From: DATHVI01 sp035461385
Lineage (GTDB): Bacteria; Actinomycetota; Thermoleophilia; Solirubrobacterales; 70-9
Assembly: GCA_035461385.1 (NCBI GenBank)
Contig: DATHVI010000132.1
Coordinates: forward strand, 1 to 10,690
Direction: 5' to 3'
Length of the DNA stretch: 10,690 bases
This document shows, piece by piece, positions 6,333 to 10,690 of the stretch (position 1 is its first letter; each line of letters starts with the position of its first letter). A program made the position numbers and the translations under genes. The notes under the pieces were generated by a model that was not told where the DNA came from, ran no database searches, and saw only the letters and a program-made list of their open reading frames with translations.

Positions 6333-6338
6333 TACGCT
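6333..6338 (+). promoter_or_regulatory. -10 hexamer for a leaderless Mo oxidoreductase gene
   Basis: TACGCT is followed by eight bases and GTG 6347, with no Shine-Dalgarno sequence of usual spacing. No clear -35 is visible. Confidence 0.5.
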
Positions 6339-6346
6339 GCGAGCAG

Positions 6347-8647
6347 GTGGCCAGCGAGACGGTCCACTACCGCACCTGCCCGTTCTGCGAGGCGACCTGC
6401 GGCCTCGAGGTCACGGTGCGCGACGGTGAGGTCGCCTCGGTCCGCGGCGACGCCGGCGACGTCTTCAGCCGCGGGTTCCTGTGCCCGAAATCGCAGGGCC
6501 TGAAGCAGCTCGCCGAGGATCCCGACGTCGTCCGGCGCCCGCTCGTCCGGCGCGACGGCGAGCTCCGCGAGGCGAGCTGGGAGCACGCCTTCGCCGAAGT
6601 CGACCGGCGGCTTGGCGCGGTGCTCGAGGCGGGCGACCGCGACGCCGTCGCCGTCTACCTCGGAAACCCCTCCGCCCACAGCCTCGGCCCGATGATCTAC
6701 GGGCAGGCGCTCGTCCGCGCGCTGGGGACGAAGAACGTCTACACCGCCTCGACCGTCGACCAGATGCCGAAGCAGGTCGCCGCCGGGCTGATGTTCGGTG
6801 GCGGGCTCAGCGTCCCGGTGCCGGACGTCGACCGCACCGACCATCTCGTGATCCTCGGCGCCAACCCGCTGGTCTCGAACGGCTCGCTGCTGACCGCGCC
6901 CGACATGCGCGGGCGGCTGCGGGCGATCCGCGAGCGCGGCGGCAAGGTCGTCGTCATCGACCCCCGGCGGACGCGGACCGCGCGCGAGGCGTCCGAGCAC
7001 CACTTCATCCGCCCCGGCACCGACGCGGCGCTGCTGCTCGCGATTGCCAACGCGCTGATCGCCGACGGGCTCGCCGCCACCGGCCGGCTCGCCGAGCACG
7101 CCAACGGCGCCGAGCGCCTCACCGAGCTGGTCGCGCCGTTCACCCCCGAGGCGGTGGCGCCGCTGACCGCGATCCCGGCCGCCGAAACGCGCCGGATCGC
7201 AGCCGAGCTCGCCGCCGCCGAGCGCGCTGCCGTCTACGGGCGGATCGGCACCACCGCGCAGCGGTTCGGGACGCTCGCGAGCTGGGCGGTCGACGTCGTC
7301 AACTACCTGACCGGGAACCTCGATCGCGAGGGTGGGGCGATGCTGCCGCTCGCGGCGGTCGCGCAGCGCAACTCCGCCGGCCGCGGCCCGACCGGCAAGG
7401 GCGTGCGGCTCGGGCGCTGGCGAAGCCGGGTGAGCGGCCGCCCCGAAACCTTCGGCGAGCTCCCTGTCGCCTGCCTGGGGGAGGAGATCGCGACCCCGGG
7501 CGAGGGCCAGGTGCGGGCGCTGGTGACGATCGCCGGCAACCCGGTCGTCTCGTCCCCGGACGCGGCCGGGCTCGAGCGAGCGATCGAGGGGCTCGACTTC
7601 CAGCTCGCGGTCGACCTCTACGTCAACGAGACCACCCGCCACGCCGACGTCATCCTCCCCGCCCCCGACCCGCTGGGAAAAGCGCACTACGACTTCGCCC
7701 TCTACCAGCTCGCGGTGCGGAGCATCGCCAACTACTCGCCGCCGGTCCTGCCCCGCCCGCCCGGCCAGCCGGACGAGTGGGAGATCATCGTCCGCCTCGC
7801 CGGGATCGCCGCCGGCCAGGGGCCCGACGCCGACGTCGACGCCTGGGACCGGCTCGTGCTCGAGACACTCGTCCGCCGCGAGGTCGCGCTGCCCGGCTCG
7901 CGGCTCGAGGGGCGCGAGCCGGAGGAGCTGATCGAGGCGCTCGGCGAGGCCCGCGGGCCGGAGCGGGTGCTCGACTTCATGCTCCGGGCGGGCCCGTTCG
8001 GCGACGCGTTCGGCGCCGAACCGGACGGGCTGACGCTCGCCCGCGTCGCCGCCTCGCCGCACGGGATCGACCTCGGGCCGATGCGTCCGCGGATCCCCGA
8101 CGCGCTTCGCACCCCCTCCGGCAAGATCGAGCTCGCCCCCGAGGAGATCGCCGCCGACCTGCCGCGACTCGCCGCCGAGGTCGAGGCCGCCGCGAAGGCC
8201 GCCGGAGCGGCGCCGGCGCGGGCGGCGAACGGCGACCGCGCGGACGGGATCGTCCTGATCGGCCGTCGCCAGCTGCGGTCGAACAACTCCTGGATGCACA
8301 ACCTGCCGGCGCTGGTCCGCGACGCCGACGAGTGCACGCTGTGGCTCAACCCTGCCGACGCCGGCCGGCTCGGGATCGCCGACGGCGCCCGGGCCCGGGT
8401 GCGCTCGGCCGCCGGCGAGCTCGAGGCGACGGTCGAGGTCACCGACGAGATCATGCCCGGCGTCGCCTCGATCCCCCACGGCTGGGGCCACGACGTCCCC
8501 GGAGCGCGGATGCGGGTCGCCGCCGAGCACGCCGGGGTGAACTCGAACCTCGTCTCCCCGGCCGAGGTCGACCCGTTGTCGGGGAACGCGGTCCTGAACG
8601 GGATCTCGGTCGAGGTCGAGGTCGCCTCAGCCGAGGAGCCCCGCTGA
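6347..8647 (+). CDS. Molybdopterin (bis-PGD) oxidoreductase, DMSO reductase family
   Basis: A 766-residue Mo/W enzyme catalysing an unidentified two-electron redox reaction. The N terminus binds one 4Fe-4S cluster through Cys11, Cys14, Cys18 and Cys46 (CPFCEATC ... FLCPKS), with the conserved Lys48 after the last Cys. Cofactor-binding stretches follow: VILGANPLVSNGS (168-180), VVVIDPRRTRTA (201-212), the NETTRHADVILPAPDPLGK region (427-445) and a C-terminal dinucleotide-binding domain (about 634-758) with RSNNSWMHN (644-652) and PHGWGHD (710-716). At the metal-ligand position relatives have Cys or Sec; here the aligned segment is STVDQMPKQ, making Asp138 the likely ligand. No Tat signal, so it is probably cytosolic. 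No iron-sulfur, membrane or chaperone subunit is adjacent, so it is a stand-alone enzyme with an unknown partner. GTG 6347 is supported by the upstream hexamer. Function beyond the family is unassigned. Confidence 0.93.
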   Translation: MASETVHYRTCPFCEATCGLEVTVRDGEVASVRGDAGDVFSRGFLCPKSQGLKQLAEDPDVVRRPLVRRDGELREASWEHAFAEVDRRLGAVLEAGDRDAVAVYLGNPSAHSLGPMIYGQALVRALGTKNVYTASTVDQMPKQVAAGLMFGGGLSVPVPDVDRTDHLVILGANPLVSNGSLLTAPDMRGRLRAIRERGGKVVVIDPRRTRTAREASEHHFIRPGTDAALLLAIANALIADGLAATGRLAEHANGAERLTELVAPFTPEAVAPLTAIPAAETRRIAAELAAAERAAVYGRIGTTAQRFGTLASWAVDVVNYLTGNLDREGGAMLPLAAVAQRNSAGRGPTGKGVRLGRWRSRVSGRPETFGELPVACLGEEIATPGEGQVRALVTIAGNPVVSSPDAAGLERAIEGLDFQLAVDLYVNETTRHADVILPAPDPLGKAHYDFALYQLAVRSIANYSPPVLPRPPGQPDEWEIIVRLAGIAAGQGPDADVDAWDRLVLETLVRREVALPGSRLEGREPEELIEALGEARGPERVLDFMLRAGPFGDAFGAEPDGLTLARVAASPHGIDLGPMRPRIPDALRTPSGKIELAPEEIAADLPRLAAEVEAAAKAAGAAPARAANGDRADGIVLIGRRQLRSNNSWMHNLPALVRDADECTLWLNPADAGRLGIADGARARVRSAAGELEATVEVTDEIMPGVASIPHGWGHDVPGARMRVAAEHAGVNSNLVSPAEVDPLSGNAVLNGISVEVEVASAEEPR

Positions 8648-8660
8648 GCGGGGCTCCTCG
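8632..8660. terminator. Bidirectional terminator with the stop codon as its loop
   Basis: A perfect 13-bp stem (CGAGGAGCCCCGC at 8632-8644 against 8648-8660) encloses only three bases, TGA, which are the stop codon of the Mo oxidoreductase. The last four codons of that gene are therefore the left arm. The convergent secreted-protein gene ends at 8690, 30 bases away, so the hairpin can serve both transcripts. A weak T-containing tract (GTTAATT) follows on the plus strand. Confidence 0.8.
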
Positions 8661-8689
8661 CCCGTTAATTCAGTCTGCCCGCTGGGGTC

Positions 8690-9190
8690 CTAGAAGGGCC
8701 CCGGGACGGTGACCTGATCGACCAGGACCCCATCCTCGAAGAGACTGAGCGTCGCGTCACCGAACGTGACGCCGACGATGACCGGAGTCCACTGCGGGTT
8801 CGGGCATGTTGGCGTTGCCGGCAGCGGGCCCAGCGGATCGGTCATAACCGTGAAGTTGTATCGACCGTTCCGCGGTGTTGCCAGGGGGCCGCTCGACCCG
8901 GTGGCCGTCTCGGTGGTGTCCTGACCGGGCGCGCGATTGCCGCCCGGGTTGATGCACTCGACCTGCGCCGTAGCGGGGGCCGAGACCGTGATCTCGAACG
9001 TCGTGCCACCCAGGCCGGCGACCTTGCCGGAGCACTGCAGCTGGGTGTCTCCGCCCGTCCCGACCGTCATACAGGTTGGCGCGTTGTTGCCACCCGTGAG
9101 GAAGTGGCCGCTCTGCGCCGTGGCGACGGCCGGGAACATGATCAGCGCAAAGACGCTGACCGCCAGGCCGATTAACCATGACTTTCTCAT
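8690..9190 (-). CDS. Small secreted protein with four cysteines, unknown family
   Basis: A 166-residue protein of unknown function. Residues 1-25 are a clear signal peptide: MRKSW, a hydrophobic core, then the AVATA cleavage site before Gln26. The mature chain of ~141 residues contains Cys40, Cys53, Cys79 and Cys129, an even number that could make two disulfides, and is rich in Gly, Thr, Pro and Val with alternating pattern, suggesting an all-beta fold. It ends in TVPGPF. I do not recognise a catalytic motif. ATG 9190 was chosen because the signal peptide begins there; a GGAAGG stands about twelve bases upstream, slightly far. The frame stays open to 9445, but that extension lacks export features and runs through the promoter at 9393-9420. 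Third-position bias is weaker than in its neighbours. Confidence 0.8.
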   Translation of the reverse strand: MRKSWLIGLAVSVFALIMFPAVATAQSGHFLTGGNNAPTCMTVGTGGDTQLQCSGKVAGLGGTTFEITVSAPATAQVECINPGGNRAPGQDTTETATGSSGPLATPRNGRYNFTVMTDPLGPLPATPTCPNPQWTPVIVGVTFGDATLSLFEDGVLVDQVTVPGPF

Positions 9191-9265
9191 ACCGTTGGAT
9201 TCCCTTCCGCCTCGCTCGGTCCCCCCGCCGGCCGGATACCGGGCGCGGCATAGCGTTACGAAAGC

Positions 9266-9328
9266 GGTGACGTCGACTGGCCGGTCAAAGCCAAGCCGAG
9301 TCATTCTTCGTGGTGCAGTCGCGTCACC
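9266..9328 (-). promoter_or_regulatory. Structured leader of the secreted-protein mRNA
   Basis: In the ~195-base leader between the promoter at 9393-9420 and ATG 9190, GGTGACGCGACTG (9328-9316, minus strand) pairs along its whole length with CAGTCG-A-CGTCACC (9279-9266): 13 bp with one bulged A, and an apical loop of ~36 bases. The 5' arm directly continues a GGGAGGTGA sequence that resembles a ribosome site but has no suitable start codon. I could not match it to a riboswitch class I know. Confidence 0.5.
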
Positions 9329-9392
9329 TCCCTCAGCGGCGCCAGTCATGCTCCCCAGGCGGCGCCTCATCGGTGATGTGCGAATCGTCACC

Positions 9393-9420
9393 AACCTATC
9401 CGCTGGTTGCGCGATGTCAA
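9393..9420 (-). promoter_or_regulatory. Sigma-70-type promoter for the secreted-protein gene
   Basis: On the minus strand a perfect TTGACA (9420-9415) is followed after 16 bases by TAGGTT (9398-9393). This is the only near-consensus two-box promoter in the window that precedes a gene. Transcription should start near 9386, 60-100 bases after the GNAT stop, giving a leader of about 195 bases. Confidence 0.65.
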
Positions 9421-9479
9421 TCCGTAATCGGCCGTACATCGGCAACCGCCGGGCGAGGGCGGACTCAGGTCGGGGCGCC

Positions 9480-9929
9480 TCAGCCGAGCTCGAGCTCGTA
9501 CTCCAGGAACGGTTCCGAGGTGCCGCCGAGACGATCGTAGACCGCTTGGGCGCGGTGGTTGTCGGGAGCGGTGAGCCAGTTGACGACCGCCGCGCCGTGG
9601 CGGCGGGCGACGTCGGCGACGGCGGTGATCAGCGCGTCGGCGTGACCCTGGCCGCGGGCCGCCTCGGCGACGAACAGGTCATCGAGGACGACGACTCGCG
9701 CCCCGCGCAGGCTCGACCACTTCCACGCGCAGGCGGCGAATCCGACGACCTCGCCGTCGTCGGCCGTCGCGACGAGCAGGTAGGCGCGGGTATCCGGCTC
9801 GGCGATCACCGTCCGGGCCATCTCCTCGAGCCCGGCGTCGCTCGGGTTCGACTGATAGAAGTCAGCGTAGCCGCGCATCAGCGGCAGCAGCGCCGGGATG
9901 TCGGCTTCACTCGCGGGCCGGATCGGCAT
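9480..9929 (-). CDS. GNAT-family N-acetyltransferase
   Basis: A 149-residue cytosolic acetyl-CoA-dependent acetyltransferase. The N-terminal MPIRPASEADIPALLPLM is the usual first strand and helix of the fold. Motif A, the pyrophosphate-binding strand and loop, is VVLDDLFVAEAARGQGHADALI (79-100) with the RGQGHA turn; motif B is NHRAQAVYDRLG (124-135), with the Tyr that often serves as general acid (Tyr131). The length is normal for a single-domain member. The substrate, whether small molecule or protein terminus, is unknown. ATG 9929 has no ribosome site but a TAGGCT hexamer nine bases upstream, which fits leaderless expression. The secreted-protein gene follows on the same strand but has its own promoter. 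Confidence 0.9.
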   Translation of the reverse strand: MPIRPASEADIPALLPLMRGYADFYQSNPSDAGLEEMARTVIAEPDTRAYLLVATADDGEVVGFAACAWKWSSLRGARVVVLDDLFVAEAARGQGHADALITAVADVARRHGAAVVNWLTAPDNHRAQAVYDRLGGTSEPFLEYELELG

Positions 9930-9938
9930 CGCGAGCGC

Positions 9939-9944
9939 AGCCTA
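9939..9944 (-). promoter_or_regulatory. -10 hexamer for a leaderless GNAT gene
   Basis: TAGGCT on the minus strand (9944-9939) is followed by nine bases and ATG 9929. No Shine-Dalgarno sequence lies between them and no -35 box is evident. Confidence 0.5.
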
Positions 9945-10229
9945 ACTGAGGGGAATTGGGCGCGGAGGCCGATCGACTCGGCGACCGGTTCGGATCATCG
10001 GCAGGGGTCGAACGGCCGTCGAGGGAGTCCCTGCCGCACTCAGGGCGGTGGATCGGGAAGCCGATGATCGAAGCCGTACCGTTGGGCCGCGCCGATGCCG
10101 GGCGCCTGCACGACGTGCTTCGTCGCTTCCGCGAGAGGTCGGCAGCGCCCGGCTCGGTCGCGGTACGCCTCGGAGCTGGCCCGGACGGATTCGCGGCGAT
10201 CGTACGGACGGGTCGACGCCCGCTTGGCG
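9945..10229. other. Intergenic region with overlapping inverted repeats
   Basis: This gap separates the end of the TPR gene from the GNAT promoter, both on the minus strand. GATCATCGGC (9993-10002) is the perfect complement of GCCGATGATC (10060-10069), and CGGCAGGG (9999-10006) of CCCTGCCG (10029-10036); the two stems share CGGC and exclude each other. A small GACGCC/GGCGTC stem (10215-10231) overlaps the TPR gene stop and may be its terminator. Frames on both strands are open but lack the codon bias of real genes here. Confidence 0.45.
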
Positions 10230-10690
10230 TCAATCGTCGTCGTCGCCGTCGCCGCCCCGCCCCGGGCGCTCGGACGTGAGCCCGGCCTCGGCACGGGCAG
10301 CGTCGAGCTCGCGCTTGACGACCTCGCGCTGGTTCGGGATCTCGTACCGGGCCTCGAGGATCGGGACCGCCTCATCCGGGCGCCCGGCGAGCCGGAGCGC
10401 GTGGCCGAGGTTGTAGAGCGCGTAGGCATAGGTGATGTCGCCGGAGCCCTCGAGCGCGTCGACCGCGCGCTCGAGCACCGGGATCGCCGCTCCGGGACGG
10501 CCGGCGTTGATCAGCTCGAAGCCGCGGTCGTTGAGCGCGTAGCCGTCGGCCTCGGGCTGACCGTCCGAGGCGGGCTCGCGTCCCCCGCTCGCTTCCTGCG
10601 CGCCGCCGTCGCCCCCGCCCCCGCCCCCGCTGCCGCTGCCGTTGCCCGCCTCCTCCCCGGCCTCGGCGGCCGGGTCGTTCGCCGCGACGC
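10230..10690 (-). CDS. C-terminal part of a TPR protein, possibly a Ser/Thr kinase
   Basis: The frame is open to the right edge of the window; the visible 152 residues are a C terminus. From the edge inward there is an acidic Ala/Glu stretch, a Gly/Ser linker (GNGSGSGGGGGGDGG), a second polar linker, then two tetratricopeptide-like helical pairs: GYALNDRGFELINAGRPGAA with the following helix, and ALYNLGHALRLAGRPDEAVP with its partner. A helix (REVVKRELDAARAEAG) and an acidic tail GDGDDDD end the protein. TPRs mediate protein contacts. A Gly-rich linker followed by a short TPR tail of this style is what I associate with Ser/Thr kinases of Solirubrobacter-like actinobacteria, but no kinase motif is in view, so that is inference. 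A GTG at 10478 could be mistaken for a start; the codon bias continues upstream of it. Confidence 0.78.
   Translation of the reverse strand, partial: VAANDPAAEAGEEAGNGSGSGGGGGGDGGAQEASGGREPASDGQPEADGYALNDRGFELINAGRPGAAIPVLERAVDALEGSGDITYAYALYNLGHALRLAGRPDEAVPILEARYEIPNQREVVKRELDAARAEAGLTSERPGRGGDGDDDD

Noticed and set aside
6332..8530. 732-residue minus-strand frame, and a 743-residue shifted plus-strand frame, across the Mo oxidoreductase
   Set aside because: Both are shadows of a gene with unmistakable 4Fe-4S and cofactor motifs; neither has a recognisable motif.
9230..9330. c-di-GMP-I riboswitch, prompted by an ACGCTATGCC stretch resembling the ACGCAAAGCC element
   Set aside because: The other conserved elements (GCAAACC and the tetraloop/receptor stems) are missing from the leader.
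9191..9445. N-terminal extension of the secreted protein to ATG 9445
   Set aside because: It would pass through a near-consensus promoter and bury the signal peptide 85 residues inside the protein.
9956..10279. 107-residue plus-strand gene
   Set aside because: Third-position G/C content is visibly lower than in real genes, its end is antisense to the TPR gene's acidic tail (giving a run of Arg), and no motif is seen.

Overview
This is a stretch of very GC-rich chromosome with strong G/C preference at third codon positions in every real gene. The gene content is ordinary housekeeping and envelope material: an initiator tRNA, a membrane glycosyltransferase, a secreted esterase-like hydrolase, a Ppx/GppA phosphatase, a molybdopterin oxidoreductase, a GNAT acetyltransferase, and the TPR tail of what may be a Ser/Thr kinase. 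Composition, promoter style and this tail suggest a high-GC actinobacterium, perhaps of the Thermoleophilia (Solirubrobacterales/Gaiellales). That placement is inference; no taxonomic marker is present except the tRNA.

Layout. Bases 1-84 hold the 3' tail of a plus-strand gene, ending inside nested palindromes. Bases 85-477 are a hairpin-rich gap between convergent genes. A minus-strand GT39-type glycosyltransferase occupies 478-1917, with a 350-base non-coding stretch upstream. That stretch is closed by a strong terminator serving the minus-strand tRNA-fMet (2303-2376). A large exported alpha/beta hydrolase (2428-4608, minus) is divergent from three plus-strand genes: an NTF2/SnoaL-like protein (4740-5168), a short Ppx/GppA phosphatase (5286-6212) and a molybdopterin oxidoreductase (6347-8647). 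The last ends in a hairpin whose loop is its own stop codon, and which also faces the end of a convergent minus-strand gene for a small secreted four-cysteine protein (8690-9190). That gene has a near-consensus promoter and a long, structured leader. Upstream of it lie a GNAT acetyltransferase (9480-9929, minus), a 300-base gap, and the C-terminal part of a TPR protein that runs off the right edge (10230-10690, minus).

How the genes work together. Nothing here forms an obvious operon; nearly every gene has its own start signal and its own hairpins. The theme that ties the window together is expression: four genes (NTF2-like, Ppx, Mo oxidoreductase, GNAT) have a TANNNT -10 hexamer 8-9 bases before the start codon and no Shine-Dalgarno sequence, as expected for leaderless mRNAs. 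The exported or membrane proteins instead carry purine-rich ribosome binding sites. I do not see a defence system, CRISPR array, insertion sequence or prophage. The items most worth a second look are the structured leader at 9266-9328, the heptamer array in the ppx promoter, the long hairpin at 6223-6271, and the orphan Mo enzyme with Asp where relatives have Cys or Sec.
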